64,000 bases of DNA from CAIVVT01 sp963757265 (GTDB lineage: Bacteria > Acidobacteriota > Terriglobia > Bryobacterales > Bryobacteraceae): the NCBI GenBank assembly GCA_963757265.1, contig CAVWRA010000011.1:470457-534456 (forward strand), given 5' to 3'. The notes under the pieces are model-generated. The model was not told the origin of the DNA and ran no database searches. It saw only the letters and a list, made by a program, of their open reading frames with translations. Position numbers and translations under genes: made by a program. Positions 43,489-52,344 of the stretch are shown one piece after another; position 1 is the first letter of the stretch, and the number at the start of each line of letters is the position of its first letter.

Positions 43489-43554
43489 GGAGCCGCGACC
43501 ACAGGGAGCGGTCGCGCGTGGTGTTTCAGAGCCGCGACCGTAAGGGAGCCGGTC
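43489..43554 (+). repeat. Dispersed intergenic repeat, copy A
   Basis: The unit GTTTCAGAGCCGCGACCGTA continues AGGGAG and GGTC (43523-43554). A partial half-copy lies just before it (43489-43513). The same word appears inverted at 51901-51947 and 57742-57845. It contains a GACCG/CGGTC mini-stem. Confidence 0.7.
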
Positions 43555-43622
43555 CCGCGAAGACCTTCTATGAGACACGCCGCCCGCTAGAGTGTGGAAA
43601 CGCGCGCGGCGGTCCCGGTAAA

Positions 43623-44294
43623 ATGCGAGCACTTATGCAACGCATCGCGCTCGCGCTCCCATTCATCCTAATGATGATGTCCGCCCAGGCGCAGACGCGC
43701 TCCACCGACCTGGCGCCCGAGCGCCTCGAGTATCCGCCCGTCGCGCATAGCGACGCCGAGAAGCAGATTCTGGCCACCATCAGCGAGGTGGTCCAGAAGG
43801 GCGAGTTGTACGCCAACGTGCCGGCCATCGACGGGCGCATGCTGCGCCTGCTGACCGAATCCACCGGCGCCAAACAGGTGCTCGAGATCGGCACTTCGAC
43901 GGGACTCTCCGGCTTATGGTTTCTTATGGCGCTCGGCACCACCGGTGGCCACCTGACCACGCTGGAGCTCGATCCGCGACGCGCCGCACTGGCGCGCGCC
44001 CATTTCAAGAGGGCGGGCGTGGACTCTCTGGTCACTCTCATCGAAGGCGACGCGCACCGCAACATCGCCCAGGTGAAAGGCCCCCTCGACATCGTCTTCA
44101 TCGACGCCGAAAAGCCGGGCTACGTGGACTATCTGCGCAAGACGCTGCCGCTGGTGCGGCCGGGCGGCCTGATTCTGGCGCACAACGTCGACATGGTTCC
44201 CGATTATGTGAGAGCCGTGACGGGCAATCCGGCGCTCGATACCGTTTTCTACATGCAGGGCAACCAGCTCGCGGTCACGTTGAAGAAGCGCTGA
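43623..44294 (+). CDS. O-methyltransferase family protein with apparent signal peptide
   Basis: 223 residues from the ATG at 43623 (43635 is also possible). The N-terminus RIALALPFILMMMSAQAQTR looks like a Sec signal peptide. The rest is a class I SAM methyltransferase of the O-methyltransferase family 3 type: KQVLEIGTSTGLSGLWFLMA (SAM site), TTLELDPRRAALARA, DIVFIDAEKPGYVDYLRK, and PGGLILAHNV. Export of a SAM enzyme is odd, because SAM is cytoplasmic. Either the leader is a membrane anchor, or the substrate and cofactor supply are unusual. Confidence 0.78.
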   Translation: MRALMQRIALALPFILMMMSAQAQTRSTDLAPERLEYPPVAHSDAEKQILATISEVVQKGELYANVPAIDGRMLRLLTESTGAKQVLEIGTSTGLSGLWFLMALGTTGGHLTTLELDPRRAALARAHFKRAGVDSLVTLIEGDAHRNIAQVKGPLDIVFIDAEKPGYVDYLRKTLPLVRPGGLILAHNVDMVPDYVRAVTGNPALDTVFYMQGNQLAVTLKKR

Positions 44295-44352
44295 GGCGCC
44301 GCCGCCGCGGGCGATTTTGACCCGAGGGCGCGGGCGACGCGATACTGAAGCG

Positions 44353-45294
44353 ATGCCCGCTGGCGCAGCGCCTGCCGCGCTTCACATTCGCGGCCTGCGC
44401 AAGACTTACGAGGACGTCGTCGCCGTGGACGGCCTGGACCTCGACGTTCCGGCCGGAGAATGTTTTGGCCTGCTGGGCCCCAACGGCGCCGGCAAGACCA
44501 CGACCATCGAAATCTGCGAGGGTCTGACCGCGGCTGACTCGGGTACGGTCGAATTGCTTGGCCTGCGCTGGAACACCGATGCCGCTGAGCTGCGCCAGCG
44601 CCTGGGCATTCAACTCCAGGAGACTCAGCTTTCCGAAAAGCTGACGGTGCACGAGACCCTGCGCCTGTTCCGCAGCTTCTACCGCCAGGGGCCCGATCCG
44701 CGCGAGGTGATCGCCCTGGTGCAACTGGAGGAGAAGCGGGACGCGCGCGTGGGCGGCCTTTCGGGCGGCCAGAAGCAGCGGCTGGCACTGGCCTGCGCGC
44801 TGGTGGGCGAACCCGATTTCCTGTTTCTCGACGAGCCCACGACGGGACTCGATCCGCAGGCCAGGCGCCAGCTCTGGGAGCTCATCGAACAGTTCAAGCT
44901 GGCCGGGCGGACGATCCTTCTGACGACGCATTACATGGACGAAGCGGAGCGATTGTGCGAGCGTGTGGGCATCATGGACCACGGCAAGGTGATCGCGCTG
45001 GGCACGCCGCGCGAGCTGGTGGCGTCGCTGGGCGCGGAGCATGTGGTCGAGTTCTCGGCTGGAGAGGCCGCGCCGCTGGACCTCGTGGCGCTGGCCCGGC
45101 TGGAGGGCGTGCGCGGCGTGAGCCCCGAAAACGGCAGCGTGCTGCTGCGCGTCGGCGAGCTGCACCAGGCCGTGCCGGCGCTGCTCGACGAGCTGAGCCG
45201 CCAGGGCGTCGCGCTGACCGAGCTGCGAACGCACTCGGCCACGCTGGAGGACGTCTTCGTGGGGCTGACTGGAAGGCATTTGCGCGATGAGTGA
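44353..45294 (+). CDS. ABC transporter ATP-binding protein (ABC-2 type exporter)
   Basis: A 313-residue ATPase of the DrrA/CcmA-like type. It has Walker A LLGPNGAGKTTTIE (~residue 42), a Q-loop QETQLSEKL, the signature GGLSGGQKQRLALA, Walker B DFLFLDEPTTGLDPQ, an H-loop LLTTHYMDEAERLC, and a C-terminal extension. It overlaps the permease gene by eight bases. The exported substrate is unknown. Confidence 0.93.
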   Translation: MPAGAAPAALHIRGLRKTYEDVVAVDGLDLDVPAGECFGLLGPNGAGKTTTIEICEGLTAADSGTVELLGLRWNTDAAELRQRLGIQLQETQLSEKLTVHETLRLFRSFYRQGPDPREVIALVQLEEKRDARVGGLSGGQKQRLALACALVGEPDFLFLDEPTTGLDPQARRQLWELIEQFKLAGRTILLTTHYMDEAERLCERVGIMDHGKVIALGTPRELVASLGAEHVVEFSAGEAAPLDLVALARLEGVRGVSPENGSVLLRVGELHQAVPALLDELSRQGVALTELRTHSATLEDVFVGLTGRHLRDE

Positions 45295-46432
45295 AGCCCC
45301 GCTGAAACCCAGCCCGGTGCGCGCCCGAATGGGAGTTGTCGCCCCGTCCGGTCCGCGCGGCCCGCGCCTGGCGCGCCATGCGCTGGCTCAACTGACGCTG
45401 GTCCGGTTCCTCGAATTCGTGCGCGAACCGGAGGCGCTGTTCTGGGTGTTCGTCTTCCCGCTGCTGCTGGCCGCGGGCCTGGGTCTGGCGTTCCGCAACC
45501 GTCCGCCGGACGTGCTGAAAATCGCCGCCGTGGGGCCGCATCTTGTGGCGTCGCTGAGGCAGGAGAAGCTGCTCGACGTGCAACCGCTCTCCGTCCCGGC
45601 CGCCGAACGGGCTCTGCGCGAGGGCAAGGTGGCGCTGGTGATCATGCCGGACCCGCGAATCCATATCGCTCGCGGCTATGGCATGAGCAAGGACATGCTG
45701 GGCGTGGTCTACGAGTACGACGACACCAACCCCGAGGGCCGCACGGCGCGCATGCTGGCCGACCGCGCCATCCAGCGCGCCGCCGGGCGCCTGGACGTCG
45801 TCGAATCGGACGATCGCATGCTGCGCGAGCCCGGCTCGCGCTACATCGATTTCCTGATCCCCGGCCTGCTGGGCATGAACCTGATGGGCAGCGCCATCTG
45901 GGGCATGGGCTTCACCATCGTCGATGCGCGCCGCAAGAAGCTCATGAAGCGGCTGGTGGCCACGCCCATGCCGCGCCACGATTACCTGCTCTCGTTCGCG
46001 CTGTCGCGCCTGCTGCTGCTGGTGGCGGAAGTGGGCGTGCTCGTCGGCTTCGGCGCGCTGGTCTTCCATGTCCCGCTGCGCGGCTCGCTCTTCGACCTGG
46101 CCGTGCTGTGCGTCCTGGGCTCGATGTCGTTCGGCGCCATCGGATTGCTGATCGCCTCGCGCGTCCAGACCATCGAAGCCGCCTCCGGCATCATGAACCT
46201 GGTGATGATGCCGATGTGGATCCTCTCCGGCGTCTTTTTCTCGGCGCAGCGCTTCCCCGACCTGCTGCAGCCGGTCATCAAGATCCTGCCGCTGACGGCC
46301 ATCATCGACGCGCTGCGGGCCAACATGCTGCAGGGCGCGGGCTGCGTGCAACTGTGGCCGCAGCTGGCTATCTTAAGCGCGTGGATGGTGGTCTGCTTCA
46401 CCGTGGCCCTGCGCATCTTCCGCTGGCGGTAG
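45287..46432 (+). CDS. ABC-2 type transporter permease
   Basis: 381 residues. There is one N-terminal TM helix (FWVFVFPLLLAAGLGLAF), then a large extracytoplasmic loop (~75-190). Five C-terminal TM helices include GLLGMNLMGSAIWGMGFTI, DYLLSFALSRLLLLVAEVG and MNLVMMPMWILSGVFFSAQR. The start overlaps the ATPase gene by eight bases, so together they form a complete exporter (presumably a homodimer of each subunit). Confidence 0.9.
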   Translation: MSEAPLKPSPVRARMGVVAPSGPRGPRLARHALAQLTLVRFLEFVREPEALFWVFVFPLLLAAGLGLAFRNRPPDVLKIAAVGPHLVASLRQEKLLDVQPLSVPAAERALREGKVALVIMPDPRIHIARGYGMSKDMLGVVYEYDDTNPEGRTARMLADRAIQRAAGRLDVVESDDRMLREPGSRYIDFLIPGLLGMNLMGSAIWGMGFTIVDARRKKLMKRLVATPMPRHDYLLSFALSRLLLLVAEVGVLVGFGALVFHVPLRGSLFDLAVLCVLGSMSFGAIGLLIASRVQTIEAASGIMNLVMMPMWILSGVFFSAQRFPDLLQPVIKILPLTAIIDALRANMLQGAGCVQLWPQLAILSAWMVVCFTVALRIFRWR

Positions 46433-46567
46433 AGACCTGTGCTGCTACTGGGTAGTCACGCGATCCTTTTTCTTCAATTGAACCAATAAACTAGAAAGCT
46501 GAGATGGCTATTCGTAGTGACTTGGGCAGGTGCTAACCTCGGCTCGCGCGCCTGATTGCCCGGCTGT

Positions 46568-47041
46568 CTAGTCAACGTCTTCAGCAGGTAGTATGGTTGC
46601 CAACTCGTCCTCCACATCAATTCCGTACTGGACGGCCAGCGGGGCAATGACCGCGCCGAACGAAGAGCGCAACTCCCCAAGGGCGGTGTCGAGTTTGTGA
46701 GGGCTGCTGAATCGATGTCGGCCTCGCGGCCCGGTCTCATGGGCTAGGTCGTCCAAGAACTTCCGGCACGCGGCACGCATTGACCTTATTTGCGCAACCA
46801 ACCCACTGCCTTCCTTGAGATTCCCCAACTCAGTGGTCAGGAACCTGCGAATCTCCAGTACCGACTGAATGCAGTGTTCAGGGACCTCCCACTCGTAGTC
46901 GTTGTAAAGCACTCGACGGTCCTCGAGAAAGCGGATGATCCGCCTCGCGACTTGGACGTCTGATGCCGTTGGGGTCCAGGAAACCCCAAAGACCGGGCAA
47001 CTGACCCCATTGAGACGGTGAACGATTTCAGAGAACTTCAT
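46568..47041 (-). CDS. Conserved hypothetical protein (resembles DUF6650)
   Basis: A soluble 157-residue protein beginning MKFSEIVHRLNGVSCPVFGV, with RRIIRFLEDRRVLYNDYEWE, QSVLEIRRFLTTELG and MRAACRKFLDDL helices. The N-terminal motif SCPVFGVSW and the FLEDRRVLY stretch resemble a small family of unknown function often found in accessory regions; DUF6650 is my best guess. No catalytic residues can be named. It has no operon partner. Confidence 0.6.
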   Translation of the reverse strand: MKFSEIVHRLNGVSCPVFGVSWTPTASDVQVARRIIRFLEDRRVLYNDYEWEVPEHCIQSVLEIRRFLTTELGNLKEGSGLVAQIRSMRAACRKFLDDLAHETGPRGRHRFSSPHKLDTALGELRSSFGAVIAPLAVQYGIDVEDELATILPAEDVD

Positions 47042-47110
47042 TGCAACGAGAGTATACCTTTCAGCGGCCTGATGGCGACCATTTATAAACCGAGCGTTTG
47101 GGTGCGATTG

Positions 47111-47752
47111 TTAGCGCGTTTGACCGCTCAGGCGCGGCCACAGGGTCTCCGGATGCAGGTCGAAGACGATGCTCTCGGTCGGCGTCGCGACGGTCCAATA
47201 GCCGAGCTTCAACTCATTGCGCAACTGTTCATCCGACCAGCCGGTGTAGCCGGCGTAGACGCGGAAGACGTCGGGCCGCGCCCCGGTGAGCGCCAGCTTT
47301 TCGAGCGCGGTCGAATCGGTGATGACGGAGACGCCGCCGAAGACGGGCAATGCGCCATCCCGGTTCCGCGGGCTGGACTTTGGCGGATTCGTCTTCTCCG
47401 GAGCAGCCTTTCCGGGGTTGTGCTCCAAGGAACGCACCAGGCCGCGCGCGCCCAGCGCCACCAGCCCGCCCAGGTACACCGGCGCCTGGCCCGCCGGCGC
47501 ATCCTTCAGCGCGGGGAAGAGATGGGACAGCCGCACCTCGGTAGGCCGGTTGACGATCAGTCCGACCACGCCCTGAGAGTCGGAATGCAGCAGCAGAACC
47601 ACCGCCTGGGCGAAGTCGGCATCGGGCATTTTGCGCGTAGCCACCAGCAACTTGCCGGCGGCCGGCAGCGGCGGCTCCGCGGCATCTAGCGGCGGTACGA
47701 CCGCCAGGCAAGCCGCCGCCAGGAAGCGTAAGCCGATCCTGGGCTTGGGCAT
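47111..47752 (-). CDS. YqgE/AlgH-family protein with a signal peptide
   Basis: 213 residues from the ATG at 47752. The leader is RIGLRFLAAACLAVVPPLDA. The AlgH/DUF179 core is clear: GKLLVATRKMPDADFAQAVV, GVVGLIVNRPTEVRLSHLFP, YLGGLVALGARGLV, VYAGYTGWSDEQLRNELKLG and a final FDLHPETLWPRL. AlgH proteins are normally cytoplasmic and of uncertain function. Here there is a signal peptide and a Lys/Pro-rich insert near residue 120, so it is probably exported. Confidence 0.82.
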   Translation of the reverse strand: MPKPRIGLRFLAAACLAVVPPLDAAEPPLPAAGKLLVATRKMPDADFAQAVVLLLHSDSQGVVGLIVNRPTEVRLSHLFPALKDAPAGQAPVYLGGLVALGARGLVRSLEHNPGKAAPEKTNPPKSSPRNRDGALPVFGGVSVITDSTALEKLALTGARPDVFRVYAGYTGWSDEQLRNELKLGYWTVATPTESIVFDLHPETLWPRLSGQTR

Positions 47753-47830
47753 TCGCAACCATTGTCGCGCCACGCGCGGAACACCGTACGGGGATCATTC
47801 CGGATGCGGCTGAGGGAGGTTTTTGAGCGC

Positions 47831-48184
47831 TCAGCGCATGGGACCGTTGGCGGAATGCAGCACGCCGTTGACCCGCGGGCCGGGCGGAGCCACGACGGTC
47901 TGGGAGTGCATGACCGTCCACAGCAGCAGGCAGACGGCTCCGGCGAAGGTCGCCAGAAAGAGCGCCACGATGCGGCGGCCGGTGCGGTCGCGCCAGGTGT
48001 CGATCGAGTCAACTTCCTGGATCAGACGCCAGATCGCGCGCGTCTCCTGGTCGGCCGGCATGGCGGTTTCCGATGCCCCTTTTCCAGTCGGACTTCTGCC
48101 TTGAGTTGATGCGCCGGACGCGGCAGCGGATGCGCCCGAGTGGGGCGAATGAGGGGCGAACAAAAGAGCATTTTTCCGCGCCAT
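47831..48184 (-). CDS. Small single-TM hypothetical protein
   Basis: 117 residues with no known domain. The N-terminal half is Ala/Ser/Gly-rich. A TM helix (RIVALFLATFAGAVCLLLWT) lies at ~75-94, and a short C-terminal tail follows. It starts at the edge of the palindromic repeat cluster, which occupies its upstream region. Confidence 0.55.
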   Translation of the reverse strand: MARKNALLFAPHSPHSGASAAASGASTQGRSPTGKGASETAMPADQETRAIWRLIQEVDSIDTWRDRTGRRIVALFLATFAGAVCLLLWTVMHSQTVVAPPGPRVNGVLHSANGPMR

Positions 48185-48199
48185 CGGCGCAATAGGGTG

Positions 48200-48480
48200 A
48201 ATTACGATAAGTCCTTATATTGCAACAGATTCACGGTGAAGCATGGAAAGGTGCAAAATTGCGCGTGTTAATGTTTGTAAGCCCTTTGTTTGCCACAGAT
48301 CCACCGTGACACACGGTGAACCGTATTAATGTGGCGCCTTAATGTTTGTAAGTCCAATCATTTCAATAGATCCACCGTGACGCACGGTGCCGCGTGTTAA
48401 TGTTCGCCAAAATGCCCGTTAAATTGACCTAAGTCATTTGTTTGCCCCAGATCCACCGTGACGCGCGGTGACGATCACGG
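48200..48480. repeat. Cluster of four palindromic repeats (70-81 bp spacing)
   Basis: AGATCCACCGTGACRCACGG recurs at 48297, 48368 and 48449, with a degenerate first copy at 48227. Each good copy folds as CACCGTG-acR-CACGGTG. A second word, TTAATGTTTGTAAG, comes about 15-30 bases before most copies. Spacing is 70, 71 and 81 bases. Units differ enough that it is not CRISPR. It fills the 470-bp gap upstream of the small TM protein gene. Confidence 0.75.
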
Positions 48481-48587
48481 AAGTCACCTAAAATCATGTA
48501 CTTGCACACCTCGCGTGCACGCGTTTTTCGCCCAATTCCGCTAAGTCCTTTAGAAATCCATGATTACGCGGAATGGCAAAACCCCGG

Positions 48588-48623
48588 TGTTTTCACGGTC
48601 AGGACGCGGTGAAAACCGTGTTT
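48588..48623. terminator. Possible stem-loop with T-run
   Basis: GTTTTCAC and GTGAAAAC form an 8-bp stem with a ~12-base loop. A run of seven T follows a few bases later on the plus strand. It lies beyond the 3' end of the minus-strand catalase-like gene, but the T-run is oriented for plus-strand transcripts, so its use is unclear. Confidence 0.35.
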
Positions 48624-48655
48624 TTTTCGTATCCCACACCGCGCACGGCGCGGCA

Positions 48656-49600
48656 TTACGCAGCCGGCGCCGACCGGCGGCGGCGTCCGCTGATCAGGTA
48701 GACCGCGGCACGCAATTCGAGCAACGGATCGTCGGACGGCTCGATTCCGTCCACCCGCGGGATGGGATCGAAGATAATCGTCCGCTGTTCGTGCGCGCTA
48801 TCCGGCGCCGGGGCGGTGAGCAGCAGCGTGCCGAACTCGACCACCGGCCGATCCTCCGGCCAATGCGCGGTGGCGTCGTCCACGATGTCGCCCGCCGCGG
48901 CCAATTGAACGCGGATGCGGAAGCGGATCGGTCCGGCCGCCAGGCGCTGACTGAGTTCGTCGTATAAGTAGTTGGCCGACATGGCTTTGGCGGTGGCGTC
49001 GTCGAGATGCTCGGGACCCGCCTCGGGCTCGATCCGATAGCGTCCATAGCGGCCAGGGCCGCCTCCGTTGAGGAAGCGCATCGCGGTCACGCCGAAGTAG
49101 GCTTCGCGGGCAAAGCTCGAGGGGAACGGCTTGGGAGTCTGCACAAAGGCAAGCGCCCGGGGATGCGCGGCGAGGAAAAGCTCGATCGGCGACGGGCTGG
49201 ATGTGCCGCTCGCAGAGGCCGCTTTCAGGAATTCCAGAAACTCCTGGCCGGTCCGGGTGGGGAAGCCGTTAACCGAATGGGCGATGATGTCGGTATGAAC
49301 GTGCGGGGCGAGATGGAAGCGGATGGCGCAGCCGCGCGGATTGGCGTTGGGGTCGTTGTCGGGGATCTCGGGAAGACCCGTCGAACTGGAGAAACGCACC
49401 GTCACCGGAGTCGACGGGCGGGCGACGTGAGGCGCGCGGGTGAGGGCCGCGGCGCCGGGGGCGGGAGTAAAGCTTCCCGTCAGTAGCGCGCCTTTGGCAT
49501 GGGCCGGCCGAAAGCCCGGGTGCGCTCCAAAGATCGCCTGGATCTGTTGCAGTAGATCCTCGCTCAAAGCGAGGAGTTTCTCGTCCGAGGGTAGTGGCAT
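48656..49600 (-). CDS. Catalase-family peroxidase (SrpA-like, heme)
   Basis: 314 residues, the short catalase-like type. The proximal catalase pattern is seen: HPGFRPAHAKGALLTGSFTP (distal His), VTVRFSSSTGLPEIPDNDPN, ANPRGCAIRFHL and FPTRTGQEFLEFLKA. The C-terminal half has the heme-ligand side region YLYDELSQRL. Such proteins are mostly small-catalase peroxidases using organic donors. The ATG has a good AAGGAGG site. Confidence 0.85.
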   Translation of the reverse strand: MPLPSDEKLLALSEDLLQQIQAIFGAHPGFRPAHAKGALLTGSFTPAPGAAALTRAPHVARPSTPVTVRFSSSTGLPEIPDNDPNANPRGCAIRFHLAPHVHTDIIAHSVNGFPTRTGQEFLEFLKAASASGTSSPSPIELFLAAHPRALAFVQTPKPFPSSFAREAYFGVTAMRFLNGGGPGRYGRYRIEPEAGPEHLDDATAKAMSANYLYDELSQRLAAGPIRFRIRVQLAAAGDIVDDATAHWPEDRPVVEFGTLLLTAPAPDSAHEQRTIIFDPIPRVDGIEPSDDPLLELRAAVYLISGRRRRSAPAA

Positions 49601-49748
49601 GGGACCTCCTTCCCAAGATTAACTTATCTTGATTGTCCGTTTAGGCGTTCGGCCGTTCGGCGGGTGGAAATTAACCTCCGCAACGGATGGTGTATTGCGT
49701 GGCGGACTCACTGCCGCCGTGCGGCGCGCGGACCCTCCGCAGCTCCGC

Positions 49749-51014
49749 TCAGACCAGTTTCACTTCCTGCAGGCACATGCCATAGCGGCCGCCCGGCGGG
49801 TTCGATTTGTAGCCGGTCTTGAGAAACCCGTTGGTGAAATTGGCGGCGTACAGCAGCCACGCCGACCGCCCGTCCGAGCTGATGAACTTGCTGGGGAAAT
49901 TGACGAAATAGGCCTGCTCGCCGAAGTGCCGCATGAAGGTCACCAGGCGCCACGGGCCGGTGATCGCGTCGGCTTCCAGGACGTAGGTGTTGAAGCGGCT
50001 GATGGTCGTGCCGCCGTCGGTGACGCACATCAGGTATTTCTTGAGGGGAGCGTTGTAAGTAACTGTCACACAACCAGTTCGGTTGTTCCATTCGAACAAC
50101 GGCCGGATCTTGGTGAAGTCCCGCGTCCACACCGCCTGGCCAGATTTCGAGTGTCCGCCGAAGTACGCCCAACTGGCCCGGTCGTTCATCGTCTTGAGCG
50201 ACGGGCGGACCCGCGCGAGATAGATCTGGTCGCCAGTGATCCAGCTCAGGTTGGCAGGCCGGGGGAGGGGGTCGTCAGCCACCGCGCCCTGGCCCACGAT
50301 GTAGGCGAAGCCGTCGGGCGAATGTTCCATGTTGCGGCCGAAGTCGGCAAAATGCGGCGCGCCGAGCTTCACCGGTCCGCCCACGTGATGGGGCTCAGGG
50401 AACAGCGGATCCGATGGTGTATGAGGCGTTTCGGTCCACGTCTTTCCAAAATCGGTTGAAGTGCGGAAGCCGACCAGTGGTCCCAGGATGTCCCAATTCA
50501 GCCCCAGCTTGGGCGTTTCGATCAGGCAGTAGGTGCCGTAATACCACACGCCGTTATAGACCAGGCTGCCGCAGGGGTATCGGCCGCCATAGGGCTCGGG
50601 CGAACTGGCGAAGGTGCTGACGTCGGTAATTCTCAGATTCAGCGGCGAGTCGCCGACGATCTTGGCCTGGCCTGTGGTGGCCTTCGCTCCGCCGGAACCC
50701 GAGTTCACGCCGGCCACGTTGCCGTCGGTCCAGGGCGAATAAAGATTGCCGTCGGAGGCCCAGGATGGGTACCAGGTGTCGGCGTTCTCGTAGGAGACCT
50801 GGCGGCCGGTGAAGGCGATACCCTTTAGGGTCTTGGACGGCGGAAAGGGACAGCCGGCGGGCGGCTGGGAGGGCCACACGCCGTCCGGCCCCAGCACGAC
50901 CGGAGCGTCTTCGTCCTTCGCGGATGCGGCGCTTTTCTGAGCCGCAGATTGGCCAAACGACGGCACGCTCAGCCCGGAAGCGGCGCAAAACATCCATTCT
51001 CTACGGTTTAGCAA
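49749..51014 (-). CDS. Secreted beta-propeller-like protein (DUF4185/GH43-like), function unknown
   Basis: 421 residues with a Tat-like leader (MLNRREWMFCAASGLSVPSF). The mature part has repeated WYPSWASDGNLYSPWTDG, WYYGTYCL, GFRTSTDFGKTWTETPHTPS and ITGPWRLVTFMRHFG, as in five-bladed propellers of DUF4185 and GH43-like proteins. It probably binds or processes a glycan outside the cytoplasm. No catalytic triad can be assigned with confidence. Confidence 0.6.
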   Translation of the reverse strand: MLNRREWMFCAASGLSVPSFGQSAAQKSAASAKDEDAPVVLGPDGVWPSQPPAGCPFPPSKTLKGIAFTGRQVSYENADTWYPSWASDGNLYSPWTDGNVAGVNSGSGGAKATTGQAKIVGDSPLNLRITDVSTFASSPEPYGGRYPCGSLVYNGVWYYGTYCLIETPKLGLNWDILGPLVGFRTSTDFGKTWTETPHTPSDPLFPEPHHVGGPVKLGAPHFADFGRNMEHSPDGFAYIVGQGAVADDPLPRPANLSWITGDQIYLARVRPSLKTMNDRASWAYFGGHSKSGQAVWTRDFTKIRPLFEWNNRTGCVTVTYNAPLKKYLMCVTDGGTTISRFNTYVLEADAITGPWRLVTFMRHFGEQAYFVNFPSKFISSDGRSAWLLYAANFTNGFLKTGYKSNPPGGRYGMCLQEVKLV

Positions 51015-51119
51015 TGTAGACCTCCAGCAATGATTGAATCGCCAGCGATCATATCGCAGGCTGGAGGCGGTGTCGAATCCGGCCGGCGGGTCACGGGCTA
51101 TTACGCCGGCGCGGCTGGA

Positions 51120-51728
51120 TCAGACGCGCAATTCGGTCTCATCGAACGCGACGGCGAGGGCGCCGAAGTAGAGGCAGTAGAGCTCGTGGCTGTCGTCCAG
51201 ATAGAGCTTCTGGCGTTCGTGGGCGGGAAGTGGATCGAGCTCGGCCAGATCCAGGCGCGGCGGCAGAATGAGGGCCACGTTCGGGGTTGCGCGGAGCGCC
51301 CGTTCGAGCAACGCGTCGGCGGGCGGCCGGGTGGTGGAAGGCGCGAAGTGGTGGACATGGTCAGGCCCGGTCACAGCCCAGTCCGGATCCAGAAACGCCG
51401 CGTCCAACGGCGGCAGTTCATCCCAGGTCCGCTCATCCAGGACATCCGCGAGCACGAGCGTCACGCGCTCGAGCATGCCGGCCGCGGCGAGATTGTGCCG
51501 GGCCTGAGCATGATGGTCCGGATCCATCTCGATGGTGGTCACATGCGCTGCCACGCGCGCCAGTGCGATGGTCGTGAAACCGCCGCCGGTACAGGTTTCG
51601 AGGACCCGGCGGTTGCGAAAGCGCTCGGCGATGCGCGTCGTGAAGCGCTGGTCGATGCCCATGCGGAAGGTGCGTTCGGTGGCGGCATAAGCCGCGCCGA
51701 ACTTGGCGCGGATCGCGTCAGGGTGCAT
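51120..51728 (-). CDS. SAM-dependent methyltransferase (Tgs1/RNA-cap-guanine-N2-like)
   Basis: A 202-residue class I methyltransferase. It has RRVLETCTGGGFTTIALARV (SAM loop), TTIEMDPDHHAQARHNL, LVLADVLDER and a DPDW motif in AAFLDPDWAVTG. The last position resembles the DPPW-type catalytic motif of the cap-guanine-N2 family, whose bacterial members are of unknown target. The substrate is not known. Confidence 0.65.
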   Translation of the reverse strand: MHPDAIRAKFGAAYAATERTFRMGIDQRFTTRIAERFRNRRVLETCTGGGFTTIALARVAAHVTTIEMDPDHHAQARHNLAAAGMLERVTLVLADVLDERTWDELPPLDAAFLDPDWAVTGPDHVHHFAPSTTRPPADALLERALRATPNVALILPPRLDLAELDPLPAHERQKLYLDDSHELYCLYFGALAVAFDETELRV

Positions 51729-52038
51729 AGCTCAACGCCATGGTCGCGGGTTCTCGCTTGATGATATAGCGCGCACTTCCCACAGGGTGGAAAGGGGCAT
51801 CCTCGACGGGGGGCGCAAACATGGGTGACACACGGCTCTGTCCACGCGGCGCAGAGGCAGCAGAGCGCGGATCGAGAGACTTGTGAGCGCCTGGCAAGTT
51901 GCTGAAAAAGCCGATTGACCGCTCCCTCACGGTCGCGGCTCTGAAACGAGCGGCTCAGTAACAACACATCCGCTCATTGCAGTCGCGGCTCCGTTAGATT
52001 CGCGAGTCCGTCAGAATCGCGGACCGGTCACAAGGCGG
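51729..52038. other. Intergenic region carrying dispersed repeat copy B
   Basis: There is no plausible gene in this stretch. Copy B of the dispersed repeat is at 51901-51947. The bases after it (51960-52030) repeat fragments of the same GTCGCGGCTC theme, so most of this gap is repeat-derived. Confidence 0.6.
51901..51947 (-). repeat. Dispersed intergenic repeat, copy B
   Basis: On the minus strand it reads GTTTCAGAGCCGCGACCGTG, AGGGAGCGGTC and AATCGGCTTTTTCAGC. It matches copy C over nearly its full length and copy A over about 30 bases. It contains GACCG/CGGTC stem arms. Confidence 0.75.
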
Positions 52039-52344
52039 TCAGGCCCACTGCTTGCCCAACGACTCGAGATTGGCATGCGCCAGGTCGTCGGGCGTCATGG
52101 CAACCCGAAACTCTACCTGGGCGTTAAAGGTGAGAAACCACGGCTCGGCCAGCCGCGGCACATCGGAGGGGTCGTTGAGGTTGACAACCAGAGTGCCGCC
52201 ACGCTGGCCGTTGTGCTCGCAGAAGTAGGCGGCCTCGGGCTTGATGGCCTCGAGGATTTTATGCATTTTCTGACCAATGGAGCCATCTCGGACGGCGCTG
52301 TTAAACGGTTCGAGTGGAAAATGAACGTGCATCAGCATGCGCAT
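52039..52344 (-). CDS. Small conserved hypothetical protein (ferredoxin-like fold)
   Basis: 101 residues from the ATG at 52344, chosen because GGGAGGACC sits just upstream. It reads MRMLMHVHFPLEPFNSAVRD, KMHKILEAIKPEAAYFCEHN, GQRGGTLVVNLNDPSDV and PWFLTFNAQVEFRVAMTPDD. The pattern resembles small dimeric alpha-beta barrel proteins of unknown function, which commonly appear alone. No partner gene is seen. Confidence 0.65.
   Translation of the reverse strand: MRMLMHVHFPLEPFNSAVRDGSIGQKMHKILEAIKPEAAYFCEHNGQRGGTLVVNLNDPSDVPRLAEPWFLTFNAQVEFRVAMTPDDLAHANLESLGKQWA

Noticed and set aside
48200..48480. CRISPR array
   Set aside because: Only four units, degenerate repeats, no identical repeat of 25-40 bases and no cas genes in the window.
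48588..48623. Terminator for the catalase-like gene
   Set aside because: The stem and T-run are oriented for the plus strand and the loop is large, so the assignment to the minus-strand gene is not supported; kept only as a low-confidence feature.
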